A stretch of DNA of 57,859 nt, from positions 1 through 57,859 of the forward strand of contig NZ_QLTT01000010.1 in the NCBI RefSeq assembly GCF_003269295.1. The letters run 5' to 3'. Source of the DNA: Lentzea atacamensis (GTDB lineage: Bacteria; Actinomycetota; Actinomycetes; Mycobacteriales; Pseudonocardiaceae). Positions within the stretch are counted from its first letter, which is position 1. Each line of letters opens with the position of its first letter. A program made the position numbers and the translations under genes. The notes beneath the pieces were generated by a model. The model did no database searches, was not told the origin of the DNA, and saw nothing but the letters and a program-made list of their open reading frames with translations. This document shows positions 1 to 9,276 of this stretch, piece after piece.

Positions 1-33
1 TTCGTCCTGAGCCAGGATCAAACTCTCCAATAA
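1..33 (-). rRNA. rrs: 16S ribosomal RNA, 5' end only
   Basis: Read on the minus strand, this end spells the universal 16S start (GAGAGTTTGATCCTGGCTCA, then GGACGAA). Only about the first 30 nucleotides are inside the window; the gene continues beyond the left edge. The exact mature 5' end cannot be fixed from sequence alone. It lies downstream of tyrS in the same direction, behind its own leader. Confidence 0.95.
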
Positions 34-330
34 GGATTGTGTTGATCGCTCCAGACGGAATATGTCTGGCAATCTGGTAAAACTACTCAAAGGAATACTC
101 CTGACGAGGAGTATTCATATTACTGACTGTGTTATCGGCACGCTGTTGAGTTCTCAAAGAACACGCGCTCATCATCACGACCCGCCGGGTGGCGACTCGA
201 TCCGAGGCTGTGTCGTACATAAGCTTTTGGTTTGAAACTTCCGACGCCCTTGGCCTCTGAGCTCAGACGAGCTACCGGCTGGGTCTTCATCGTTTCCAGT
301 CACCCACTCTACCACAGTCCGTGGAAGCTT
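34..330 (-). promoter_or_regulatory. rRNA operon leader with antitermination-type element and hairpins
   Basis: No gene is present in this stretch. On the minus strand it holds the actinobacterial rrn leader motif TGTTCTTTGAGAACTCAACAG (complement of 143-163, one base over the core), which includes a boxA-like antitermination segment. Nearer the 16S gene are a perfect 10-bp stem with a 4-nt loop (93-116) and a 6-bp stem (51-56 with 64-69), plausible parts of the pre-16S processing structure. Beyond it, 331-550 shows no coding sequence I can support. Confidence 0.7.
307..315 (-). promoter_or_regulatory. Possible extended -10 promoter of the rrn operon
   Basis: The minus strand reads TGGTAGAGT, an extended -10 hexamer (TGn followed by TAGAGT) about 275 nt upstream of the 16S start. 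No good -35 hexamer is seen at the right distance, so this is only a candidate. The leader length fits an rrn promoter. Confidence 0.3.
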
Positions 331-550
331 GGTTCGTGACCCTTGCCGCACTCCGTTCCGGTGTTCCCGGCCCGTTCCGCGCTGGCAGAGAGAAAGTTAC
401 ACGCACGCCAACTCGGGGTCAAATCGGGGGCAACCTGGTCACCCACGGTTAAGAAACCGCAGGTCAACAGCCCCATACAGGACCCACGAACAAGCTATCG
501 CAGCCCCGATGCCGTGCACAGTGTGGCCGCCGTCACATCGAGAAAGATCG

Positions 551-584
551 AAGGCCGTCGGCCCCAGGTGGGACCGACGGCCTT
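551..584 (-). terminator. Hairpin terminator after tyrS
   Basis: A perfect 11-bp stem (AAGGCCGTCGG with its complement) and a 12-nt loop begin 19 nt after the tyrS stop codon. It separates the mpg/tyrS transcript from the rrn operon. The U-run is poor, as is common in high-GC actinomycetes. Confidence 0.75.
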
Positions 585-603
585 CGTGAGCCTGACCCGC
601 AGG

Positions 604-1878
604 TCAGAGCTCCACGTGCACGCCCGCGTTGTTGCGCTTGCCGCGACGGAGCACCAGCCACTTGCCGTGGAGGAGGTCGGACGAGGCCGGCTTCCACTCC
701 TCGTCGGTCACCTTCGCGTTGTTCACGTAGGCACCGCCCTCCTTGACCGTGCGCCGCGCGGAACCCCGGCTGTCCGCCAGCCCGGACGCCACCAGCAGGT
801 CGACGATGGTGGGCTCGTCGGCCAGCCGCACGTCGCCCCGAGGAGCCTCGGCCAGTGCCGCTTCGAGCACCGACGCGTCGAGATCGCGCAGCTCGCCCCG
901 GCCGAACAGGGCGGACGACGCCAGGATGACCTGCTGCGTCGCGCGCTCTCCGTGCACCAGGTCCGTGAACTCCTGCGCGAGACGCTTCTGCGCGGAACGC
1001 AGGTGCGGAGCCTCCGCCGTCTGCTTCTCCAGCTCGTCCAGCTCCTCACGCGTGAGGAACGTGAACAGGCGCAGGTAGTTCAGCACCGTGACGTCGTCGA
1101 CGTTCACGAAGTACTGGTACCAGGCGTACGGCGAGGTCATCTCCGGGTCGAGCCACACGCGCCCGCCCCCGGTGGACTTGCCGAACTTGCGTCCTTCGGC
1201 GTCCGTGACCAGCGGCGCCGTCAGGGCGTGCACCTGCTTGCCCTCGACCCGGCGCACCAGGTCGACACCGCTCACGATGTTGCCCCACTGGTCGGAGCCA
1301 CCGATCTGCAGCGCCGTCCCGTACCTGCGGTTGAGCTCGACGTAGTCGTTCGACTGCAGCAGCACGTAGCTGAACTCGGTGTACGACATGCCGTCGGTCT
1401 CGAGCCGCCGCTTCACGGTCTCCCGCGACAGCATCACGTTGACCGAGAAGTGCTTGCCCACGTCGCGCAGGAACTCCAGCGCGCTGACCTGGCCGGTCCA
1501 GTTGAGGTTGTTCTCGACGATCGCACCCGTGGGCGAGTCGTCGAAGTGCACGAACCGCTCCAGCTGGCCGCGGATCCGGTCGGCCCACTCGGCGACGGTG
1601 TCCAGCGAGTTGAGCGTGCGCTCACCGGTGTCGCGAGGGTCACCGATCATGCCCGTCGCGCCGCCCGCCAGCACGATCGGCCGGTGGCCCGCCATCTGGA
1701 AGCGCTTGAGCATGAGCAGCGGGACCAGGTTGCCGGCGTGCAGCGACGGCGCCGTCGGGTCGAAACCGCAATAGAGGGTGAGCGGGCCGGCGTCCAGGTC
1801 CTTCCGGAGTGCGTCGAGGTCGGTGGACGTCGCGATCAGGCCGCGCCAGGACAGTTCGTCAAGGATGTGCTCGCTCAC
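604..1878 (-). CDS. tyrS: Tyrosyl-tRNA synthetase
   Basis: Charges tRNA-Tyr with tyrosine in the cytoplasm. The 424-residue protein has the class I Rossmann core with the HIGH-type segment (PSLHAGN near residue 45), the tyrosine-binding region (LQIGGSDQWGN) and the KMSKS-type loop KFGKSTGGG, then a C-terminal S4-like RNA-binding domain (VNNAKVTDEEW, ending near the C-terminus). The GTG at 1878 is preferred because it gives the usual N-terminus (SEHILDELSWRGLIA); the frame is open further upstream but reads as non-coding. It is last in the minus-strand series argH-mpg-tyrS, but is now separated from mpg by two plus-strand genes. Confidence 0.97.
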   Translation of the reverse strand: MSEHILDELSWRGLIATSTDLDALRKDLDAGPLTLYCGFDPTAPSLHAGNLVPLLMLKRFQMAGHRPIVLAGGATGMIGDPRDTGERTLNSLDTVAEWADRIRGQLERFVHFDDSPTGAIVENNLNWTGQVSALEFLRDVGKHFSVNVMLSRETVKRRLETDGMSYTEFSYVLLQSNDYVELNRRYGTALQIGGSDQWGNIVSGVDLVRRVEGKQVHALTAPLVTDAEGRKFGKSTGGGRVWLDPEMTSPYAWYQYFVNVDDVTVLNYLRLFTFLTREELDELEKQTAEAPHLRSAQKRLAQEFTDLVHGERATQQVILASSALFGRGELRDLDASVLEAALAEAPRGDVRLADEPTIVDLLVASGLADSRGSARRTVKEGGAYVNNAKVTDEEWKPASSDLLHGKWLVLRRGKRNNAGVHVEL

Positions 1879-1944
1879 GCCGCCATTGTCGCCTACCAGG
1901 TCGAACGGGTTTCCACCCGGTGCTCGGACGGGTAACCGGCGGGC

Positions 1945-2382
1945 ATGACGGAGCCACGTGACGAATTGCGGCGGCCCACCGAGCGCATGCCGCGCGTGAA
2001 CGAACCAGTCGTGGAGGAGGTCGTCGAACGCGACGACACCTACCGCAAGGCACGGACGGTGTACGCCGTCTGCGCTGTCATCGACATCGTGTGTTGGACG
2101 TTCGCCATCGTGCTGTTGGTGCACATCTTCCTGGTGGTGGCGGACGCGAACGCAGCGAACGGGTTCTTCCAGTTCGTCTCCGGCTGGGCGAGCGGGATCA
2201 CCCTCGGCCTGGACGGCCTCTTCTCGCCGGCCAGCCCGAAGGTCGCGGTACTCCTCAACGAGGGCCTGGCCGCAGTTCTGTGGCTGCTCATCGGTGCGTT
2301 GCTGACGAACCTGATCACGCGCCTGGCGCTGCCGGTCGACCACCGGCGGGCCTGGTACCGCAGGACTACGCCTGTCCGCTGA
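1945..2382 (+). CDS. Small two-helix membrane protein, YggT-like layout, function unknown
   Basis: A 145-residue protein with a charged N-terminus (about 35 residues) and two hydrophobic segments (about 38-63, and 110-132 with the sequence LLIGALLTNLITRL). It is predicted to sit in the inner membrane with both ends inside. The layout recalls short YggT/DUF-type membrane proteins of actinomycetes, but I do not recognise a defined family. It starts at ATG 1945 and diverges from tyrS across 66 bp. It lies with the TIR gene in an insertion between the normally adjacent tyrS and mpg. Confidence 0.75.
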   Translation: MTEPRDELRRPTERMPRVNEPVVEEVVERDDTYRKARTVYAVCAVIDIVCWTFAIVLLVHIFLVVADANAANGFFQFVSGWASGITLGLDGLFSPASPKVAVLLNEGLAAVLWLLIGALLTNLITRLALPVDHRRAWYRRTTPVR

Positions 2383-2405
2383 CCACCCGCCGCGGTAGCG
2401 CCGCG

Positions 2406-2436
2406 CCCAGGCTCTCGGCCCAGTCGAGGGCCTGGG
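2406..2436 (+). terminator. Stem-loop after the small membrane protein gene
   Basis: An 11-bp stem (CCCAGGC plus inner pairs) with a 9-nt loop lies 24 nt after the stop at 2382. No U-run follows. The remaining bases up to the TIR gene show no gene. Confidence 0.4.
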
Positions 2437-2554
2437 CGTTCACGCTGCCGAGCCGCAGGCGTCCTCCGCTCGTCGGGCTGGATCACAACGAGTCCAGGCG
2501 CCGGACCTTCACGTCGTTCTCGGCCGATCCGGTCGAGGGCCGTACCTTGGACCG

Positions 2555-3595
2555 GTGCCCGAGTACGAGTTCGACGTCGCCCCGTCGTTCGCCGAGGAGG
2601 ACCGCGTTCGGGTGCTGCCGATCGTCGATCGCCTGAAGGAGCTGGGCGTCGAGGTCTTCTACGACAAGGACCGCGAGGTCGAGATGTGGGGGCGCGACCG
2701 CGTCGAGTACTTCTCCGAGACGTTCAGTCATCGGGCGAGGTTCGTGCTGCTGTTCAGCTCCCAGCACTACGTGTCGAAGTGGACGCGTCTTCAGAGCCGT
2801 GCCGCCATGGCGCGCGCGTTGGAGGAACACACCGAGTACGTGCTGCCGATCCGTATCGACGACACGCCCGTGCCAGGGCTTTTGCCCACCATCGCGTACC
2901 TCGACCTGCGCAAGCACGACGAGGAGGTCATCGCACAGGCCGTCGTGGAGAAGCTGGCGCAACACCGTGCGTCGTTCACTCCTACTACGCCGATCACTCC
3001 GCAGTCCGTGGCGGCGCTCGTGCGGGAGAAGCCGCGCGGGTGGGAGTACCTGCTCTACGTGACCGTTGTGTCGCAAGGACTTGCGGAGCTGGAGTCGAAG
3101 TACCGTGAGCACTTCCTCCGGTACGCGCCGCGCAACGGTGCCGTCGAGCACGGCACCGGGATCGACCTGATCCGCGACCGCAACGTGCTGCTGAGCGAGA
3201 TCATCAAGGTCGCGGTGGACACCGTGTTCACGGGCGAGACGCAGGAGGCCGCGTTCGGGGCGCCTGGCGAGGCCGGGGACCCTGAGCGGATCGTGCACCT
3301 CGGTGAGCTGTTCGTGCGGACGTTCGACGAGATCCTGGAGTGGGCTCGGGGGATCCACGGGACGAGTTACGCGCACGAGCAGGCGCGGATCGCGGCTCGG
3401 GTGCAGGCGCGGTTCGCGGATCAGCAACTGCTGGCGATGCACGGGGTGGCGCAGGATCTGCGTCAGGTGGCGGACACACTGGTCGAGCGGTTGACGGCCG
3501 GGGAGCCGATCAACATCACCGTGCCGCTGGTGTTCAGCGTGGATCCGGAGCTGGAGGACGAGTTCCGGCAGGCACTTGACCGGCTGTCAGGCTGA
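2555..3595 (+). CDS. TIR-domain protein with Gln in place of the usual catalytic Glu
   Basis: A 346-residue protein. Residues 1-135 form a TIR domain: the first strand FDVAPSFAEEDR, a YDKD turn, FVLLFSSQHY, then YVLPIRIDD and YLDLR. The rest (about 150-346) is helical, with no recognised domain. Bacterial TIR domains usually cleave NAD using a Glu in the helix after the conserved Trp. Here the matching segment is W76-T-R-L-Q80, so Gln stands where homologues of this type carry Glu, and NADase activity is doubtful. The start is GTG 2555, with TACCTT 6 nt upstream (2543-2548), which predicts a leaderless mRNA. It overlaps mpg tail to tail by 9 bp. It may act as a scaffold or binding module rather than an enzyme. 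Confidence 0.85.
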   Translation: MPEYEFDVAPSFAEEDRVRVLPIVDRLKELGVEVFYDKDREVEMWGRDRVEYFSETFSHRARFVLLFSSQHYVSKWTRLQSRAAMARALEEHTEYVLPIRIDDTPVPGLLPTIAYLDLRKHDEEVIAQAVVEKLAQHRASFTPTTPITPQSVAALVREKPRGWEYLLYVTVVSQGLAELESKYREHFLRYAPRNGAVEHGTGIDLIRDRNVLLSEIIKVAVDTVFTGETQEAAFGAPGEAGDPERIVHLGELFVRTFDEILEWARGIHGTSYAHEQARIAARVQARFADQQLLAMHGVAQDLRQVADTLVERLTAGEPINITVPLVFSVDPELEDEFRQALDRLSG

Positions 3596-4189
3596 GTTGC
3601 GGCGCTTGCCGCCCCGCTTGTAGGTCGACACGGCCGGAGAGTCGATCCAGAACCGCCACGGCACGTCCATCGCCACGGCCACACCGACACGGGGCCCCGA
3701 ACGGACCGAAGCCGCCGGCTCCCCCGCGTACAACCGCACCGGCGAGTCGGCAGAGGTCAGGTCCAGGCCGTTGGACGAACGGTCCAGCCCGAGAACCTTG
3801 CACAGCCGCGCGGGTCCCTTGGCGAGCTCCGCGGCCGAGCGCGAGGCCGGGCGACGCGAGAACGCGACGTCCTCACCGGACACCACCTCGCCGGCACGCA
3901 GCAGCACGGCACCGGGCACGCCGTCGACCAGGGACACGACGTTGGCGCAGAAGTGCATGCCGTAGACGAAGTAGACGTAGAGGTGGCCGGCCGGGCCGAA
4001 CATCACCTCGTTGCGCGGGGTTTTGCCGCGGTAGCAGTGGGAGGCCGGGTCGTCGCCGCCGCGGTAGGCCTCCACCTCGACGATGCGCACGCGCACGTCG
4101 CCCGCTTCCAGGAAAGAGCCGAGGAGGAGCTGGGCCGCGTCGACCGGGTCGACGGCCAGCTCCTCCCTGGTCAGCAGCCTAGAACTCAC
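3587..4189 (-). CDS. mpg: 3-methyladenine DNA glycosylase (AAG/MPG family)
   Basis: Removes alkylated purines from DNA in base-excision repair. The 200-residue protein matches the family length and shows IVEVEAY, with the catalytic Glu, the YRGKTPRNEVMFGPAGHLYVY segment in part, FVYGMHFCANVV, and a late RxGV region. The ATG at 4189 overlaps the argH stop by 11 bp, so it is probably translationally coupled at the end of the arg operon. The mpg-tyrS neighbourhood is common in actinobacteria. Confidence 0.95.
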   Translation of the reverse strand: MSSRLLTREELAVDPVDAAQLLLGSFLEAGDVRVRIVEVEAYRGGDDPASHCYRGKTPRNEVMFGPAGHLYVYFVYGMHFCANVVSLVDGVPGAVLLRAGEVVSGEDVAFSRRPASRSAAELAKGPARLCKVLGLDRSSNGLDLTSADSPVRLYAGEPAASVRSGPRVGVAVAMDVPWRFWIDSPAVSTYKRGGKRRNSA

Positions 4190-5570
4190 GCGCCGCCGCA
4201 GCCTTGGCCACCAGTGCGTCCAGCTGCTCGCGGACCCGCGAAGGAGCCGTGCCGCCGTGCGCGTTGCGAGAGGCGATCGAACCCTCGACCGTCAGCACCG
4301 AGCGGACCTCGGGGGTCAGTGCGGGCGAGATGGCGAGGAACTCGTCGTCGGTCAGCTCTTCCAGGCCCACGCCACGGGACTCCGCGGCGCGCACGCAGGC
4401 ACCGGCGGCCTCGTGTGCCACGCGGAACGGAACGCCTTGGCGCACAAGCCATTCCGCGATGTCGGTCGCGAGGGTGAAACCCGCAGGAGCCAGCGAGGCC
4501 ATGCGCTCGACGTCGAAGCGCAGAGTCGCGACCATGCCCGCGAACGCCGGGAGCAGCAGCTCCAGCTGCTCGACCGAGTCGAACAGCGGTTCCTTGTCCT
4601 CCTGCAGGTCGCGGTTGTAGGCCAGCGGCTGGGCCTTCAACGTCGCGAGGAGGCCTGCCAGGTTGCCGATCAGGCGGCCCGACTTGCCGCGCGCGAGTTC
4701 GGCGACGTCCGGGTTCTTCTTCTGCGGCATGATCGAGCTGCCGGTGGACCAGGCGTCGTCCAGGACCGCGAAGCGGAACTCGGCGGTGGTCCAGATGATG
4801 ACCTCTTCCGCGATGCGCGAGAGGTTCACGCTGATCATGGCCAGCACGAACGCGATCTCGGCGGCGAAGTCGCGGGAGGCGGTGCCGTCGATGGAGTTCT
4901 CGACCGGGGCGTAGAAGCCGAGGTCGGCGGCCACCTTGGCGGGGTCCAGCCCCAGAGAAGAACCGGCCAGGGCGCCCGAGCCGTACGGGGAGAACGCCGC
5001 GCGCTTGTCCCAGTCGTGCAGGCGGTCGACGTCGCGGAGCAGGGCGTGTGCGTGGGCCAGCAGGTGGTGCGACAGCAGGACGGGCTGCGCGGACTGCAGG
5101 TGCGTGCGGCCCGGCATCACGGCGCCGAAGTTCGTCTCGGACTGCGCTGCGAGCGCGTCCACGACGTCCAGCACGCCGGCGGCGACGCGGCGGGCGCCGT
5201 CACGGAGCCACATGCGGAACAGGGTGGCGACCTGGTCGTTGCGGGAACGGCCGGCGCGCAGCTTGCCGCCCAGTTCGGTGCCCGCGCGGTCGATCAGGCC
5301 GCGCTCCAGCGCCGTGTGGACGTCCTCGTCCTCCAGTACCGGGGTGAAGGCGCCGGACTCGACGTCGGCGAGCAACTCGTCCAGAGCCTTCTGCATGCCG
5401 GCCAGCTCTTCGTCCGTCAGCAGGCCCGCCGCGTGCAGCACACGGGCGTGCGCGCGCGAGCCGGCGATGTCGTACGGCGCCAGCCGCCAGTCGAAGTGCG
5501 TCGACAGCGACAGGCGAGCCATCGCCTCGGCCGGTCCCGACTCGAACCGGCCACCCCACAAAGAACTCAT
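4179..5570 (-). CDS. argH: Argininosuccinate lyase
   Basis: Splits argininosuccinate into arginine and fumarate, the last step of arginine synthesis. The 463-residue protein carries the fumarase/lyase superfamily signature GSSIMPQKKNPD near residue 275 and the N-terminal MSSLWGGRFE. I chose ATG 5570, because the open frame has only three further codons upstream. It is downstream of the ArgG remnant (12 bp gap) and overlaps mpg by 11 bp. Confidence 0.97.
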   Translation of the reverse strand: MSSLWGGRFESGPAEAMARLSLSTHFDWRLAPYDIAGSRAHARVLHAAGLLTDEELAGMQKALDELLADVESGAFTPVLEDEDVHTALERGLIDRAGTELGGKLRAGRSRNDQVATLFRMWLRDGARRVAAGVLDVVDALAAQSETNFGAVMPGRTHLQSAQPVLLSHHLLAHAHALLRDVDRLHDWDKRAAFSPYGSGALAGSSLGLDPAKVAADLGFYAPVENSIDGTASRDFAAEIAFVLAMISVNLSRIAEEVIIWTTAEFRFAVLDDAWSTGSSIMPQKKNPDVAELARGKSGRLIGNLAGLLATLKAQPLAYNRDLQEDKEPLFDSVEQLELLLPAFAGMVATLRFDVERMASLAPAGFTLATDIAEWLVRQGVPFRVAHEAAGACVRAAESRGVGLEELTDDEFLAISPALTPEVRSVLTVEGSIASRNAHGGTAPSRVREQLDALVAKAAAAREF

Positions 5571-5582
5571 TGCACGCAACTC

Positions 5583-5849
5583 TCAGCTAGCGAAGTCGTA
5601 AAGAGATTCTTCCGAACGGCACACGAGGCCCACCACGCGGCCCTCGTGCAGCGAGATGTCGACCTCGCCGGAACCGGGGCCCAAAGCGGCCCTGGCCACC
5701 CGCAACGCGACGGATCCGAGGCTCGAGCGGATCACGCCCGCGCGGAAGTTCAGCTCGCGGACCGCCTCGGACACGGTCATGGTCTCCCCGTCCACCGCCA
5801 CGGGTACACCGGCGTCGAACGTCAGCACGGCGTGCACCGGTTCATTCAT
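5583..5849 (-). CDS. 88-residue remnant of argininosuccinate synthase, internally deleted but still open
   Basis: The protein aligns by eye with two separated parts of ArgG. Residues 6-38 (LTFDAGVPVAVDGE, then VRELNFRAG) match the region of the synthetase domain where ArgG reads F..GVPV.vDG followed by ELN..AG. Residues 60-88 (SGEVDISLHEGRVVG, then SEESLYDF) match the C-terminal multimerisation segment ending in SLYD. The ATP-binding N-terminal domain and the middle are missing, so it cannot be a working synthase. The ATG at 5849 overlaps the argR stop by 8 bp and the frame is intact to TGA 5583. It sits exactly between argR and argH, where related genomes carry argG. It may be decaying, or retained as a small protein; a full argG must lie elsewhere if the strain makes arginine. 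Confidence 0.75.
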   Translation of the reverse strand: MNEPVHAVLTFDAGVPVAVDGETMTVSEAVRELNFRAGVIRSSLGSVALRVARAALGPGSGEVDISLHEGRVVGLVCRSEESLYDFAS

Positions 5850-6327
5850 CGACGGAACCCGAGGCCAGCGCGGTGATCCGGTCGGCGAGCTCGGCACCCG
5901 TCATCGGCTCGCGGGCCACGACCAGGATCGTGTCATCGCCCGCGATGGTGCCGACGACCTCGTGCAACGCGGCGCGGTCCAGCGCCGACGCGAGGAACTG
6001 CGCGGCTCCCGGCGGAGTGCGCAGCACGGCGAGGTTGCCGGAGAAGTCGGTCGAGACCAGCAGCTCGCCCAGCACGCGCACGAGCCGCGTGGTGCCGCCC
6101 TGCACGCCGCGCACCGGGCTGCCGTCCTCCGGGATCACGTAGACCGGCGCACCGCCGTCAGGGCCGCGGAGCTTCACGGCGCCCAGCTCGTCCAGGTCGC
6201 GCGACAACGTCGCCTGCGTGACCTCGATGCCTTCCGCCGCAAGGAGTTTCGCGAGCTCCGACTGGCTGCGGACGGCACGCTGCGACACCATCTCGACGAT
6301 GCGGCCCTGACGCGCGGTGCGGGTCAT
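5842..6327 (-). CDS. argR: Arginine repressor
   Basis: A 161-residue winged-helix repressor. Its N-terminal DNA-binding domain includes SQSELAKLLAAEGIEVTQAT and LSRDLDELGAVK; its C-terminal domain forms the hexamer and binds arginine, and includes the GTIAGDDTILV segment with the paired aspartates. Its ATG overlaps the argF stop by 4 bp (ATGA). It probably acts on the two ARG boxes upstream of argC at 11457-11480, closing a feedback loop on its own operon. Confidence 0.97.
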   Translation of the reverse strand: MTRTARQGRIVEMVSQRAVRSQSELAKLLAAEGIEVTQATLSRDLDELGAVKLRGPDGGAPVYVIPEDGSPVRGVQGGTTRLVRVLGELLVSTDFSGNLAVLRTPPGAAQFLASALDRAALHEVVGTIAGDDTILVVAREPMTGAELADRITALASGSVDE

Positions 6328-7252
6328 GACGACTGCTCCAGCAACCACACGAGCAACGCCTTTTGCGCGTGCAGGCGGTTTTCGGCTTCCTGCCACACCA
6401 GCGACTGCGGGCCGTCGAGCACCTCGTCGGTGATCTCCCAGCCGCGGTGCGCCGGCAGGCAGTGCAGCACCGTCGAGTCGGGCTTTCCTGTCGCCTCCAG
6501 CAACGACGTGTTCACCTGGTACGGGCGGAACGGGCCGACGCGGTCCTTGCCGTCGTTCTCCTGGCCCATCGACGTCCACGTGTCGGTGACCAGCACGTCC
6601 GCGCCGTCGACCGACTCGCGAGGGTCGCTGATCAACGACACCGAACCGCCGGTCTCGGCGGCACGCTTCTTGGCGTCCTCCAGGAACTGCGGGTTCGGCA
6701 CGAACGAAGCCGGTGCGCCGATGCGCACGTGCATGCCCGCCGTGGCACCACCCAGCAGCAGCGAGTGCGACATGTTGTTGGCGCCGTCGCCCAGGTACGT
6801 CAGCGTCAGACCGGCGAGCCGGCCGTAACGGCGCCGAATCGTCTGCAGGTCCGCGAGCACCTGGCACGGGTGGAACTCGTCGGTCAGCGCGTTCACCACG
6901 GGAATCCGCGAGACGCTGGCCATCGCCTCGATGCGCGCCTGGGCGAACGTCCGCCACACCACGGCGTCGACGTACCCGGACAGGATTCGCGACGTGTCCT
7001 CGATCGTCTCCTCGCGGCCGAGCTGCATCGAGCGGCCGTCGATGATCACCGGGTTGCCGCCGAGCTGGGCGATGCCGACCTCGAACGACAACCGGGTGCG
7101 GGTCGAGTTCTTCTCGAAGATCACCGCGACGGACTTGGGGCCCGCCAGCGGCTTCGCGGTGAACCGGTCCGCCTTGTAGGTGTCCGCGAGGTCGAGGACG
7201 GCGGACTGCTCGTCCGTCGTCAGGTCGTCGTCGCGCAGGAAGTGCCGCAAAG

Positions 7253-7256
<4 letters not shown>
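6324..7256 (-). CDS. argF: Ornithine carbamoyltransferase
   Basis: Makes citrulline from ornithine and carbamoyl phosphate. The 310-residue protein has the carbamoyl-phosphate motif STRTR (within EKNSTRTRLSFEVG, residue about 50), the HPCQ-type segment FHPCQVLAD, the ornithine-side SMGQE region and the catalytic HCLPAHRG near residue 265. Its ATG overlaps the argD stop by 4 bp, so translation is probably coupled through the operon. Confidence 0.97.
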
Positions 7257-8406
<1,150 letters not shown>

Positions 8407-8410
<4 letters not shown>

Positions 8411-9276
8411 TTGTCCCCCAACACCATCGTGCCCACACCCGAGGAGGTGAAGACTTCCAGCAACACCGAGTGGGCCAGCCGCCCGTCGATCACGTGCGCC
8501 TGCGGAACCCCGCCGCGCACCGCGCGCAGGCAGGCCTCCATCTTCGGCACCATGCCGCTTTCCAGGTCCGGCAACATCTTCTCGAGCTCGGACGCGCGAA
8601 CCTGGTTCAGCAACGACGACTTGTCCGGCCAGTTCGCGTAGAGACCCTCGACGTCGGTCAGCACGACGAGCTTCTCCGCGCCCAGAGCGACCGCGAGAGC
8701 ACCCGCCGCCGTGTCCGCGTTCACGTTGTGCGGCACGCCGTCGACGTCCGGCGCGACCGACGACACGACCGGGATGCGGCCCGCACGCACGATGTCGAGC
8801 ACCGCGTCCGGGTTGACCTCGGTGATGTCGCCGACGAGACCGATGTCGACCTCTTCGCCGTCCACCAGCGCACCGCGCCGCGTGGCCGTGAACAGGTGCG
8901 CGTCCTCACCGGAAATGCCGACCGCGTAAGGACCGTGCTGGTTGATCAGGCCGACGAGCTCACGCCCGACCTGACCGACCAGGACCATCCGCACGACGTC
9001 CATGGCTTCCGGGGTCGTGACGCGCAGACCGCCGCGGAACTCGCTGTGGATGCCGAGCCGATCCAGCATCGACTTGATCTGCGGGCCACCGCCGTGCACG
9101 ACGACCGGGCGCAGGCCGCAAAGCCGCAGGAACACCATGTCTTCGGCGAACGCCTTCTTCAGCTCGTCGTCGACCATGGCGTTGCCGCCGTACTTGACGA
9201 CCACCAGGGCGCCGCGGAACCGCTGCAACCACGGCAGTGCCTCGACGAGGACCGCCGCCTTCTCTTGTGCGTTCAT
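8407..9276 (-). CDS. argB: Acetylglutamate kinase
   Basis: Phosphorylates N-acetylglutamate, usually the arginine-inhibited step. The 289-residue amino-acid-kinase-fold protein shows VVKYGGNAM at the N-terminal phosphate site, VVHGGGPQI, the NVNADTAAGALA segment and a C-terminal GSGMVPK-like turn (ESGMVPKMEAC). It overlaps argJ and argD by 4 bp each. Confidence 0.97.

Noticed and set aside
343..1935. Long plus-strand reading frame opposite tyrS, and similar long antisense frames opposite argH, uvrA, pheT and the TPR gene
   Set aside because: They mirror well-supported genes and give Arg/His/Val-rich, domain-free proteins, as expected from GC-rich codon bias.
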